A stretch of 44,060 bases of DNA, from contig JALQPE010002874.1 in NCBI GenBank assembly GCA_030407315.1, positions 1-44,060 on the forward strand, in the 5' to 3' direction. Shown one piece after another: positions 32,074 through 42,510 of the stretch. The stretch comes from Asparagopsis taxiformis. Lineage: Eukaryota > Rhodophyta > Florideophyceae > Bonnemaisoniales > Bonnemaisoniaceae. The position numbers were made by a program, and so were the translations under genes. Position 1 is the first letter of the stretch, and each line of letters opens with the position of its first letter. The notes below the pieces were generated by a model. It worked only from the letters and a program-made list of their open reading frames with translations. It was not told where the DNA came from and searched no databases.

Positions 32074-32564
32074 ACGGTTCGGCGAGGTCATGTGGTTTGC
32101 GGTTGTTTGGTACGATATTGTGCTCGGGAATCATGGAAGCACAGTCGACATCTGTTGCAATTGGCAGTAGCTCATTCTGCACTGTGGAAACAACATCAAA
32201 CGTGTGGTGTCTAATTCGAAAAAGTAGTTCTGTGGTCCAAGGTGAATACGTGCACGGAATGGAGCTGCAGAAATGTCCTTTGACATGTGATTTGCACGGG
32301 AGGAGCGACGGTGAAGGGAGTCTGGAAGGGTGGAAAAGCGAAGGAAACAAATGTTTCCGTATAGAATGGGAGCCTGCGATGCAAAGAAAGAGAGGAAAGG
32401 AAGGGGATGTATTGTGGGGATCTCTGAGAGTGCATATGCCGTACGTCGTATTCCGTGGTGTGGAAGAACCTTGTCGTATAGACAAGTTGATAACAGAAGA
32501 TGTAGTGAACGACGTAGTAGGGTATAGTGCGTCAGAGAAAAAGGCAGAGAAGTACATTAAATGA
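32070..32564 (+). CDS. Downstream frame, probably the C-terminus of the Tudor-like protein
   Basis: 164 residues in the -1 frame, starting at an ATGA overlap. It reads as folded sequence (SNVWCLIRKSSSVVQGEYV, CFRIEWEPAMQRKRGKEGDV, MPYVVFRGVEEPCRIDKL) with no known motif. It is either a separate small protein made by reinitiation or, more likely, the end of the preceding protein after a frameshift. A basic tail ends at 32564. Confidence 0.45.
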   Translation: MNGSARSCGLRLFGTILCSGIMEAQSTSVAIGSSSFCTVETTSNVWCLIRKSSSVVQGEYVHGMELQKCPLTCDLHGRSDGEGSLEGWKSEGNKCFRIEWEPAMQRKRGKEGDVLWGSLRVHMPYVVFRGVEEPCRIDKLITEDVVNDVVGYSASEKKAEKYIK

Positions 32565-32696
32565 TGCCAGCAGTTGGATGAATGAGAAATACTTTAATAC
32601 AGATGATGCATGAATTGCAAAGCATAACTAGTTGAGCGTTGGGAACTTTTCCTAGAACTACTAATGAACCATACCGATATAAAGTTTCTAATCAAA

Positions 32697-34378
32697 CTAC
32701 ACATCAATTAGAGAAATACCAAGCTCGTCATCCTCCTGTAGAGGGACGCAATCAGGATTGGAAATGCGCCTGTCTGCCGAGTTTTCAAAGGAAGGTTCGG
32801 TTTGTACGATGCTTGAATCGAAACGTACAGACTCGTATTCTTCAGCAGTGAGATTTCTCTTCTTTCGGATGATTCCGAACAGGCAATCACCTCCCATGAG
32901 GTAGTCCCGCAGCTCTAGATGTCCCCATGAAACTCGCAAAGGGAATCCATCTTTCCCGAACTGAGGTGTAGGTAACTTGCTGAGGGCCGCATTGAATAAA
33001 CCTTGGAGACATATTGCTATCCGATAACAAGCTTGAATGGCATGGGGCTCATGACAAAGCATCTCCAGTTGTGTGCATTGGCAGAAACTGCATAACAATA
33101 TCATAGCTAAAGTAAGAAAAGAGAATGAACATACAGCCAATTTCTCCACTGGATTCTGCGCAGTTGTAATGTTTCCATTAACGATACCGCCGCTTACCTG
33201 AACTTTGTAAGTAACCTGAACGTGAAGCTCGGGACGACTGAGAATGAAATTTGAGAAGGTAGAATCATTTCTTGAATACACTTCTAGAGCGTCTTCTCCT
33301 GTTCCGTAAGCTTTCAAAGTTGTCGGAATTGAGTCAAGTGGACACATGTCCGACGTGGACACATCAGAGTCAAGTGGAACAGCAATATTTGCCTTCATAT
33401 CTCGGTGGATGAGGAAGAATGCTTGCTTGACCAATTCCATTTTCATTTGCTTACGGGAACTGTTGAAGAACTGGGTGAGCTGCCGTAGAGCAGAGGTAAT
33501 GATCGGAATGGACTGTATATCTGACGGTGACAGGTTGGGCATAGCGGAAGACGAAGAGGAGGATGTAGATGCACGGCGTGCTTCTCCTTTCGAACCAGAC
33601 AGTCGCCGACGCTTTGAAGATCCAACCTGCAAACTCGTGGACTGTTCTATGTTGCGTTCCGCCTCCGTGGGCATCGAAATATCCATGGCATGGAAAAGAG
33701 CGCGCTGCGAAATGTGCAGCCAAGATGGTTTATCGATGGGCACAATTGTTGCATTGCGTAGTGCATAATCTCTTGAGATAGTATTGCTGTTCAAGTCCTC
33801 TTCTTCGCCGGGGTCCAGGATGCCGGCATTCCTGGTGGCCGAGTCCTTCCATCGTACAATTCTGTCATTCGCCATCGAAATAAATGCTGTTCCGACAATA
33901 GAGCGTTTTAAGAATATATGCCGTTTCCCAACCGCCGTGCCAATTAGAGATTTCTTGGATTGTCTTACCTCTGCATTAGAACTGGAAGTCTGCGAAAACG
34001 ACAATGCAGCAAGTAGCAATGTTGTGCAGGACTTCTCTTGCGGGTTTCTTCAGACCTTGCATTCAAGTTCCTGAGCAAACTTGGATCCACTGAAGTTTTG
34101 GTAAGCTCTGCAACGGTTCTGAAAGCGACGAATCTAGATGTCACATGCCTATTGTTGAACAAAGAGGACACTAGAGTGGTAATTTGACCTGATTTTCTTG
34201 ATCTCTCCTCGAGAACTACTGAAGGTACAGTGTTTGTCCCTGCAGCAGCCGAGGTCATGTACCGAATGCAAGCAAGCTCCATTTCAATGGACGAAAGGGA
34301 GTCGCGCATATACTGTTCGAGGGATGCAAACTGTTCCTCAAACTTTGCAAACCTTGACAATGATAATTCATCTCGCAT
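32697..34378 (-). pseudogene. Paralogue of the 4.8-kb coiled-coil gene
   Basis: Read from 34378: a coiled-coil-like start (FAKFEEQFASLEQYMRDSL), a helical region, then a frame change near 34010. The second frame (440 codons) begins SNAEVRQSKKSLIGTAVGKR, matching the ARKRNARDRLFGSLGY block at 6170-6230. A Ser-rich basic linker with KRRRLSGSKGEARR is a likely nuclear signal, followed by LSPSDIQSIPIITSALRQLT, which aligns with IRPEQVMDIETSILTLARLD near 6500-6545. The C-terminal third (CLQGLFNAALSKLP, LRDYLMGGDCLFGIIRKKRN) has no counterpart in the first copy. Function is unrecognised. Its repeated convergence on a second gene suggests a mobile-element protein. Confidence 0.5.
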
Positions 34379-34603
34379 TTCAGCTCAAAATGATGGGATG
34401 TTCCACGTCCGGGAGAGGAGAATTGAGGTGCACGAGCAAATTGATTATCCAACGAGAAAGATAAATAGAAAGACTCGAGGGAAATGTCTGTCGTAAGCAG
34501 ACCAATCATGTAACGGACAAGTGCAATGGTAGTGCCGTTACGAAATATGAGGGCTGTAACGGTCCTCGGCATACTGAGAAGCAGTGAAACCAGCAATGTA
34601 GGC

Positions 34604-34735
34604 TAGAGTTGAAATTTGGTAATTTTTATGGTCTGAAATTGCTGCAGTAAAAAGCGATCTACCATTGTGCACTTTGCTAGATCGCTTTTTACTGCAGTAA
34701 TTTCAGACCGTAAATATTACCAAATTTCAACTCTA
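34604..34735. repeat. Palindromic hairpin element, copy 1
   Basis: Ends TAGAGTTGAAATTTGG and its complement. The arms contain CTGCAGTAAAAAGCGATCTA, folding around a loop with GTGCAC. Near-perfect stem of about 55 bp. It is the most diverged of five copies. Confidence 0.85.
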
Positions 34736-35274
34736 CAAACCATGACGGCCAACAATACATGATCTAGTATTTTACCACCGCTTATTCTGCTCAGAGACTG
34801 TGAAGGTGCGGCACTGGGAAACTCGGTGAGCTTTTCGGCCGTATACTTTGGTAATACACGACCGGGAATTTGTACGTAGCAGAGCACATTGGTGCCCCGC
34901 AATGTTAACGACAGCAAAGCTAACTTTTTTGCTCTGTGCATTCCAATATGCGCAGAGTGCAATAAGCAGAGCAAGTGATAGCCCCCTTACTCTGCAGCAC
35001 ACATGTATAACATTGCGCAATTTTACACACTAGTGCACTTGTCAGCATGCTGAACAGCAGTACGACGCCATCATCATGCGCTGGAATGTATCGTAGGACG
35101 TCCGCGAAGTTAGTTAAAAGTCTAGACTAGTTTAACGATCGATATCCAAAACTAGGAATTCCCAGCAAGATTTATTCGTAAAAGAAGAATCTGATGATTA
35201 TCGTTCCATAAACTAGTCAGACGTTTCAGTTGGTTAGTTCTGGAATAAAGCATGAACGATTAGAGCGGTGCTTT
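34736..35274. other. Spacer between hairpins 1 and 2
   Basis: No convincing gene. Short ORFs on both strands lack domains. Confidence 0.4.
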
Positions 35275-35390
35275 AAATTTGGAAATTTTTCATTCTGAAA
35301 TTACTGCAGCAAAAAGTGATCTAGCCAAGTGCACTTTGCTAGATCACTTTTTACTGCAGTAATTTCAGAGCGAAAAAAATTACCAAATTT
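35275..35390. repeat. Palindromic hairpin element, copy 2
   Basis: AAATTTGG...CCAAATTT ends, with arms containing CTGCAG and AAAAAGTGATCTAG around AAGTGCAC. It lies 360 bp upstream of the second methyltransferase system. The GTGATC arm variant is shared with copy 5. Confidence 0.88.
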
Positions 35391-35749
35391 CAATTGTGAA
35401 TCGAGAACGAGTCTTGCTACTATTATTTCTCTACTATCTCCTTGCCATTCGCGCTCGTTGAAGTTAGTTTACTGGCACAGAGTGCAAGCGACTTACGCAC
35501 CCCTTCCAAACTAGTACAAACCCCTACTCTAATCCCTGCAATACAACTCTGGCTTCTGTCGCCATCCTCACGTCCCCTCGCGAGATATCGGCGGCGTGTC
35601 GGTTCCAGAATTTCCGATTTCGAATTTATTGGCGCCGCGTGGACTTTGGAGGGCGTGGACTTCCAGTCCGCCCTTTGATCGTCGAAAACTTTCCCCACTC
35701 ATCTTTTTCCATTCTCCCTGCTCTCCCTTTTCTCTTCACCTCACAAGTA

Positions 35750-37440
35750 ATGGCGGAAGTACGACGGCGACATGGGCTCGTCGTAACACGCAGCGAAAAT
35801 GGACCAACAGAACCGCATGATTTGTACGGAGACGGAACAATTCTCTGGGTGGATCCGGCGCGCGTTGTTTCAATTCCAGCGATTGAAGGGGCTGCCACTC
35901 CTGCCTCTGATATTCCCCGCGGAACGCACCTAAACTTCGATGCTCTCTATCTGTACGGTACCATAGCGGAAAACGGGGACGTTACCCTGGTTGGAGGTAT
36001 GGACGTGTGCGAAGAGGTATTGTCACGCCCCCGAACCAAGACTTCAAGGTATTTACTCCGCATGTGCTATGAGTCTATTTCCACGAAACCGCATACGCTT
36101 GCCTTGATTCTGTATCACATTCTGGAGAGCGAAAGGACAATTCCGTTCTACGAAAGTGTGTCAATTGTAGCTTACATGCGGGACTGCTGGCATAATAGAG
36201 AGAAGGACGAAGATAACGTTCCACTCGAAGAACGTTCACTCTCAGCGTTCCGAAGGGCTGTGGGCAGTCTGTACAGATTCAATCTACCATCTCTAGAAGC
36301 CATCGTAATCGTTGACAGGTGGTTTTCATATGCGTACCACCGCCACACGTTTAACATTGTGCAATCAGTGCGGAACTTCACGAGTACTGGTGATGATGGC
36401 AATACAGAGCTTGATACTAGAGTATGGGATCTGTTTCTTACCAGCTGTGGGATGCAGGATTTGTCGGTATCGTTCTTTATTCCGGTGTACATCAATGAGC
36501 GTGATGAGCCAAGGGGTGTGAAATTTCAACGAAAACCTCCCAGAGTCCTCGTCCCTCAGGTCCAGTGTTCTATGAATACCAAAACCATAACACACAGGAA
36601 AGGACAGCTATTGGACGAGATGCGTACTCCAGGCAAACTCTGGCTTGTCAATTCTTTGTTTCACACGTTCAGGAAAGGGCTACAGATCATGGTAACTGGG
36701 CAACTCCAAGATATTCCCCGTCTTTCCGGAAAGTTGTATTTCTCATGGGATTGATTCAGATGGATCGAGACTGGAAGTTGCGAGTAGAAACGCGCCCACG
36801 ACAACGGACAAGAACCAGGTCTGCGGCTAGATTGACAGCGCTAATCAAAAAGGACAGTCCTTTTACGGCACAGCGTCTGGGATATGGGGTTCATCAGGTT
36901 CTGGCAGCATGGGATGAGTTGGCAAAATCCTTGGGGTCAGGCGGTGCAGAAGAGCTCCTACAACCTTACCTTCTTTACGACCAGAGACTGTTTACGTACC
37001 ACGTCCTGGACTCGGAAAATAGGGGCTTTTCACCGCTTCGAGAGCTGAAGACCTTGTTGCATGGCAGAGGAGCTGTTCGAAGAGTGCAACACTCGGCAAG
37101 CATTTCAAGTGCTGCTGTCCATCGTACGCTGCTGCAAGACGCTCAGATGCGCCTCTGTGCAAAGTCATTCTGGGAACACTTAATGGCAATATGTCGCAAT
37201 GACAAATTGTTCGACCTATCTGTCTCGGCTCCGCAAGATATACCGTTCATACAGAGCTTCCAGCCGTCCCCCGGTTCCCCGGTTTCCGGAGGTTCACGAC
37301 TATTCCGGCACTGGCGATGGTGGAAAGGCAGCTCACAGCGTTCAGCCTCACAGAAGAGCCGCAATCAACGCCCGACCCAAATGAGGAGCTGTTCAGAGAA
37401 ATGGAGACGACAGCTTCTCCAGTGCGGGAATCTTCGGTAA
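35750..37440 (+). pseudogene. ParB-like plus helical protein, upstream part of methyltransferase system 2
   Basis: ATG 35750 has good context (G at -3, G at +4) after a C/T-rich leader. The N-terminus reads ILWVDPARVVSIPAI, then NFDALYLYGTIAENGDVTLV and GGMDVCEEVL. This is the layout of a ParB/Srx-like domain whose DGxHR motif has degenerated, by comparison with the gene at 41107. A helical region follows (ESVSIVAYMRDCW, LSAFRRAVGSLYRF). The frame shifts near 36540-36560 and continues to 37440, with a segment (YGVHQVLAAWDELAKSL, EELLQPYLLYDQRLFTYHVL, FWEHLMAICRNDKLF) that parallels 1720-2030 of copy 1. A further shift near 37300 leads to the methyltransferase. The whole was probably one protein with the next entry. 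Confidence 0.5.
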
Positions 37441-39231
37441 CCCGACAGGTGTCGGAAGCCGTGGCCGCGAACCCGAATAAGCGTAGGCGTCTAGAGGTCA
37501 GTACGATCGGTGCAGCAAGCTCAGGGGCTAACCCGGCTAGCAGCAGCACCGGTCCAAACGAAGCTGATGTGAACTCCATGCGGGTCGAAGAGGAAGTGTT
37601 AATTCCTGCGGAACTGGAGGACATGAAAGGATGTTTCCTACATACATTCAACTGTAGTTTCCGAGACCTTCTGAAAAACTACGACGCCGTTGACAATCCT
37701 GGTAAGCCGCAAATCCGGGAAGGTGCTCAGTTGGTCCTCACTGACCCGCCGTACAATACTAGGCGTATGTCCGGCAGAGGAAACTCTGGTTATGATGTCC
37801 TCCGTCAGGAAGAAATCGAAGACACGGTAGCTGAAATTTCCAAGGTGACGCGCAAGGGTGGTCATGTTCTCATATTCACATCTGCTGCTCTGTTCTACAA
37901 TTGGGTTTACGAGCTCCGCAAAGTGAAGTACTCTGCCGGCTATCCTATGTTTGCCGTTGATTCGCAGCCTATTGTGTGTACTCGGAGTCCGACACATTTC
38001 ACATCCCCCCGTATCGTATCACGACAAGTTTGTTGAATATGGTGGAGTTGGTCGTACATGCCACCAAGCTCGGCAAGGGGAGAGAAGGCTGGGGGATGGT
38101 TAATTACCGAAATGCCGGATACATACCTTCTAGATTCAAGGCTTGGACAAATGTCATCGACAACATCCCGCGGATCACTGCGTCGGAGACGGTGAAATAT
38201 ATGGACAAGGACAAGAAGAAGGTTACGTTGCGCCCCGAGCAGAAGACCGTCGCTCTCATGCAAGAGCTCATTGGGCGTTTCTCAAACCAGGGCGACCTGG
38301 TTGTTGACATGTTTGCTGGAACTTTCTCCACTGCTGTTGCATGCCTGACAATGCACCATGGTCAGTACAGGAGGTTTGTCGGGTGTGAGAAGTTCAAGGA
38401 TTGCTACGAACTGTCTCTTCCTAGAGTCAACGTCGCATTTCTCCACCAGGTCTCTATTGGAAACTTTGCCCAGCAGTCCACGACTGCCCTACAGCAGCTG
38501 GCTTCTGCTCGTCTGGGAACTTCGGAAGAGAGTTCATCATTGAAGACAACCTCAAAAGTGCCCATTTCAACCAAACTTCCGCCCCACCTCATCAGCTTTC
38601 TTACTGGCATCTGGTGCATTCCGGACCAGCACAAGGAGTTGACAGACCAACCCATTGATAAGTGGCCACAATCGCTGCTGGGTTTGTTGTCTACCGTGGA
38701 TATTAAAACCCTGCTGTCAATAGACGCGATGGCACACAATGTATACGTCGCAGCGTCAACGATTCCTTCGGCTGGTGACGGTCTGTTTGCAAGAGTGGAT
38801 ATTGATCCTGGAGATATCGTAGGGTACTATTTCGGGTCTGTGGTTTACAAGGATTTGTACAAGGCGAAGTTGAAGACTTTCGGTACTGGACCTACTTCCT
38901 TCTCGATTGAGCGTTTCCAGAAGTACGCTGTTCAAATTAAGGATGCAAATGTGAAATGTCTGATGCCATCCACGTCTGCAAGTCCAATCTTCATTGTTCC
39001 ATTCGAGTATTGTGCGGCATCGAAAATCAACGACCCAACGTTGTGGACCCAGCGGAGGGAACTGAGCGTCCGTCGCGTTCTGCTAATGTTAGTTTCTCTT
39101 CCCCCATACAAGAAGTTCTTGATGAGACCTCTGTATCAACCTATCAAGTTGTATGCGTCACTGCCAATGTGCCCATTTCAGCTGGCTCAGAGTTATTCAT
39201 CGAGTACGGACACGAATACTTTTCCGTATAA
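37317..39231 (+). pseudogene. DNA amino-methyltransferase-SET protein (system 2)
   Basis: After an Ala/Ser/Pro linker with NPNKRRRLEV (nuclear signal-like), the catalytic motif LVLTDPPYNTRR lies at 37742. SAM motif I, VVDMFAGTFSTAVA, follows near 38305 after GWGMVNYRNAGYIPSRFKAW, which aligns with copy 1 (MVAYRNHGYMDGTYPAW). The SET domain starts near 38765 with GDGLFARVDIDPGDIVGYYFG, then INDP near 39029, SANVSF and SELFIEYGHEYF to the stop at 39231. Two frameshifts, one near 37970 between the methyltransferase halves and one near 39040 inside SET, break it. Domain order matches copy 1 exactly, including beta-class motif order and ND in place of the SET NH. Its 3' end is duplicated in inverted form at 40090-40329. 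Confidence 0.8.
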
Positions 39232-39524
39232 CCAGTACCCTGTCTGGAGAAATGTTGAGAAGTAAATGTTTTCCCATCTTCCTTTAAACTCTGTTCATAG
39301 AATTGTAGTTCAAGTACGTGTATGTGAGCCAGGAGGGAAATCCTTGCACAGGTCCCCTAAACGACGTAAAATACGAGCGTAAAATTTGGTAATTTTTTTG
39401 GCTGTGAAATTACTGCAGTAAAAAGCGATCTAGCTTGTGCACTTAGGTAGATCGCTTTTTACTGCAGTAATTTCACAGCCAAAAAAATTACCAAATTTTA
39501 CAGTATAGCTTGTGGCGCCTGTGG
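39141..39524 (+). repeat. Left arm of a large inverted duplication (SET 3' end plus hairpin)
   Basis: From CTATCAAGTTGTATGCG through the SET C-terminus, the 3' flank, hairpin 3 and GTGGCGCCTGTGG. The reverse complement is found at 39949-40329 with modest divergence. Confidence 0.85.
39379..39501. repeat. Palindromic hairpin element, copy 3
   Basis: GTAAAATTTGG...CCAAATTTTAC, arms with GGCTGTGAAATTACTGCAG and AAAAAGCGATCTA. It lies 150 bp past the stop of the methyltransferase-SET gene. The loop contains TTGTGCACTTAG. Confidence 0.9.
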
Positions 39525-39660
39525 TGCCTTTTCGGCGACTGCTCTAGTCTGAGCTCTAGTCTGCACTCAACACGACCGTTGCTTCAATGATGTCATTAAG
39601 CAAAATGGTATGGCTTACGTTTACTTTCTACAATAAACGGTCTTTGACGCAGCTCGACTG
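39521..39660 (+). repeat. Segment B, also present inverted at 40330-40460
   Basis: Includes TTTTCGGCGACTGCTCTAG, GGCTTACGTTTACTTTCTAC and GTCTTTGACGCAGCT. In the inverted copy it abuts segment A directly on the other side, giving a permuted order. 39661-39970 otherwise has no gene. Confidence 0.8.
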
Positions 39661-39948
39661 TGTATGATGGTTCTGTACCACACCTTGTGGGTGTCACGAT
39701 TGTTTGCTCGCAAGCGCAAGTAGCTCCACTAAGGGAGGGACAGACCAGAACATGTATTCGTGGTCATGCTTCGTGCATTACCATACGGTGCATTTAGATT
39801 AGTTCATGTACATCCGGGTGAATATAGCGATGGAAAAGTAGAGGAACAACTACATTGCATTGCTCGCTGGCTTCCGTTCCGATGGTTGAGATGCCCGAAA
39901 CAGAGGGTATTGGTCCGCGGTATGAGGGGAGATGTGCAAGGCAAGTGC

Positions 39949-40329
39949 CACAGGCGCCACAAGCTAGACTGTAAAATTTGGTAATTTTTTTGGCTCTGAA
40001 ATTACTGCAGTAAAAAGCGATCTACCTAAGTGCACAAGCTAGATCGCTTTTTACTGCAGTAATTTCACAGCCAAAAAAATTACCAAATTTTACGCTCGTA
40101 TACGTCGTTAGGGTTTAGGGGACCTGTGCAAGGATTTACATCCTGTCTCGCATACACTTATTTGAATTCTATGAACAGGGTGTAAAGGAAGATGGGAAAA
40201 CATTTACTTCTCAACATTTCTCCTGACAGGGTGCTGGTTACACAGAAAAGTATTTCGTGTCCGTACTCGATGAATTACTCTGAGCCAGCTGAAATGGGCA
40301 CATTGGCAGTGACGCATACAACTTGATAG
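39949..40329 (-). repeat. Right arm of the inverted duplication
   Basis: Reverse complement of 39141-39524, including hairpin 4 and a SET 3' fragment (SELFIEYG region) that lacks the rest of the gene. Confidence 0.85.
39971..40093. repeat. Palindromic hairpin element, copy 4
   Basis: Same stem as copy 3, with the loop reversed (CCTAAGTGCACAAGC), as expected if it was copied as part of the inverted duplication. Confidence 0.9.
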
Positions 40330-40460
40330 ACACAGTCAAGCTGCGTCAAAGACCGTTTATTGTAGAAAGTAAACGTAAGCCATTCTGTTTTGCTCAATAA
40401 AATCATCGAAGCAACGGTCGCGTTTAGTGCAGGCTAGAGCAGTCGCCGAAAAGGCGCCAC
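40330..40460 (-). repeat. Inverted copy of segment B
   Basis: Reverse complement of 39521-39660, adjoining the right arm at 40329/40330 and followed by hairpin 5. Confidence 0.8.
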
Positions 40461-40480
40461 GGGTCAGCTCAAGATGCGCT

Positions 40481-40602
40481 TAAAATTTGGAAATTTTTTT
40501 CGCTCTGAAATTACTGCAGTAAAAAGTGATCTACCTAAGTGCACAAAGCTAGATCACTTTTTACTGCAGTAATTTCAGAGCGAAAAAAAATTACCAAATT
40601 TA
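40481..40602. repeat. Palindromic hairpin element, copy 5
   Basis: TTAAAATTTGG...CCAAATTTAA, arms with CGCTCTGAAATTACTGCAG and AAAAAGTGATCTA. The arm sequence is closest to copy 2. From 40603 to 41106 there is only a C/T-rich leader (40770-41090), similar in character to the one before 35750. Confidence 0.88.
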
Positions 40603-41106
40603 ATGCCCATCCTCCATTCTCTCCATGACCGTTCAATATGAGTTCTGATTGATTAGGACGCAACCGGCGGATATTATGCGCATTAGTTGTTATATTGCGC
40701 TGTCCCACGGTCCTGTTTGGACAACCTTCAAGTGCATACCTTACACGACCATCCACTTCTTCTTTCTCGGCTCCTACTCATCTGCTACTCTCTCTGCTTC
40801 TTCTGCACCTGAAAAGCAATCCCGATCGAGGACTTCCCCCTACGAGACGCACTGTTCCGCTCTCTCTCTCTCTCTCTTTCTCTCTTTCACTCCCTACACC
40901 AATCTCTCCACCTCTACCTACCTCTCTCTGCCAATTTCAGGGATCCTCTCTACCACTTCATTGCCAATCTCTCTGGCACTATCCACCACACTCTCCCTCC
41001 CACTGTCTCTCTAAAGCGACAGTCTATCTCTCCTCAACCATCTCTATTCTCCTATCCCCCTCTCTTTCTCACTACACTTCCGCGCTACCCACTCGGCAAA
41101 AACAAC

Positions 41107-42495
41107 ATGCCTCCGCGTACTATCCCTCTGTCGACCACCAGTGCAGCTCGAGAGCTCACCATCCCTGCCATGTCCCGCACTGGCACCTCGCTTTCGAACT
41201 ACCTGTTCAGGGAAACGAAACTTCCGATCGCTGACATTCATGTCACGGAAGAAAACATCCCGCGAGGTTGATGTCTCTCATGTTGAAGTGCTGTTCCAGA
41301 AGATGGTTCTCGAAGGCTTTCAGACCTCTTCTGTGGGCTCCATGACTGGTAAATCTACCATTTGGGCCCGATGGAACACGCTACTACATAGCGGACGGTC
41401 TTCATCGTCGTGGAGCTCTGGTGCGGGCGAAGGAGGAACAGGTTGAGCGTTAGCTTCCGTTGTGGACAACGTTCCTGTCCAGGAAGCCTTGAGGCCGGAT
41501 GGTGCGCCAATGACTATGGAGGATGTCCTTTACCTCAGTCAGCGGTTGAATGAGCTTGTTCACACTGTTTTGCCAACCACCATCCGGGATCGTATACATG
41601 CTATCATTAGCATATACAATTGCAACCTCAAGTACGCTCAACCTGGGGATAGGAATCTGGCCAACATGACGGCTTCGCAGCTGTCTAATTGGTTCTTCCA
41701 ACGTCATTTTTCTGGCATCCTCCGGAAGAGTACCGTGACGTCCATCGTCAATGTAGCTATGAATATGCGACGTTCGCCTCGCACGTACGCAGCCTACAAG
41801 ATGGCTTCCGGGAGGAAGGAGAACGAGGTCGGCATCAGCCTTTGGTCCTAAAAGACACAGCATTCACGAAGGCTGAAGACCGTGCTAGTGAATTGATGGT
41901 CAAATGCCTTCACTACCGGTCTGTGCTGCTGATGCATTCGTTTGGACGTATCCCAGGTCTCCAGCTCCGTACATATCTCAATTACGTTAGAGATTTCTAC
42001 GAGGTCATCCGTGAACTAGCACCCATGGTTGACCTCAGTACGGAGCAATTGGCAGACCTGGAAGACCTTGAACCGGATGGAAAGGAAATGATCCCGACCT
42101 GGAAATCCGTGTTCAAGCGTATGGTTCAGTACGAGGAGGAGCCGGTGCCGAAGAGAACGGAGAACCAAGATCTTCGTATCGAAGATTTCCGTTCGGTCAT
42201 CCAGCATCGTTTCAATGTTGCACCGAAGCAACAGACTCCTCCTCGTACTGAGCCGTTGGACTCTGCTGCGAATACCACTCCCGCCAATGACGTGGTAATG
42301 GAGGAGGGTGCGAGGGCTTCAACGAGTGCTCCTCCTGCACCTGTCCCTCCGCCAGGATCACCATCGCAAGTGCCTGGCAAGGATCGTTCTCCGACACAGT
42401 TCGGAGAAACTATCATCGAGCCTCTCCCTGTCCCCCTTCCCTCTGAGCCCCTCCCAGAGGATGAAACTGGTCCCTTGGACATTTTCTCCACCTGA
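41107..42495 (+). pseudogene. ParB/Srx-like domain protein (third relative of the system)
   Basis: ATG 41107 has A at -3. The N-terminal domain reads LPIADIHVTEENIPR, then (after a shift near 41268) VDVSHVEVLFQKMVLEGFQ, then (after a shift near 41348) LPFGPDGTRYYIADGLHRRG. This strand-helix-strand order ending in DGLHRRGAL is the ParB/sulfiredoxin-like nuclease fold motif. An in-frame tag near 41450 is bypassed by another frame change into a helical region (MTMEDVLYLSQRLNELVHTV, LANMTASQLSNWFFQRHF). A last frame (from about 41800) gives LRTYLNYVRDFYEVIRELAP and a Pro/Thr-rich acidic tail to 42495. ParB-like domains bind or cut DNA and are often joined to DNA methyltransferases in phages and bacteria. 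No methyltransferase follows here; a zinc-finger/dioxygenase-like gene does. Confidence 0.6.
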
Positions 42496-42510
42496 ACAAA
42501 ACGCAGCAGA

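Noticed and set aside
33090..33150. Short intron inside the minus-strand coiled-coil paralogue
   Set aside because: GTATGT, a pyrimidine tract and TGCAG occur, but excision would break a frame that is open through the site.
34604..40602. Hairpins as Rho-independent terminators or a CRISPR array
   Set aside because: Stems are far too long for terminators, copies are irregularly spaced with no spacers, and the context is eukaryotic.
41228..41360. Introns as the cause of the frame changes in the ParB-like gene
   Set aside because: The shifts are one base with continuous domain sequence on both sides; no GT-AG pair of reasonable length fits.
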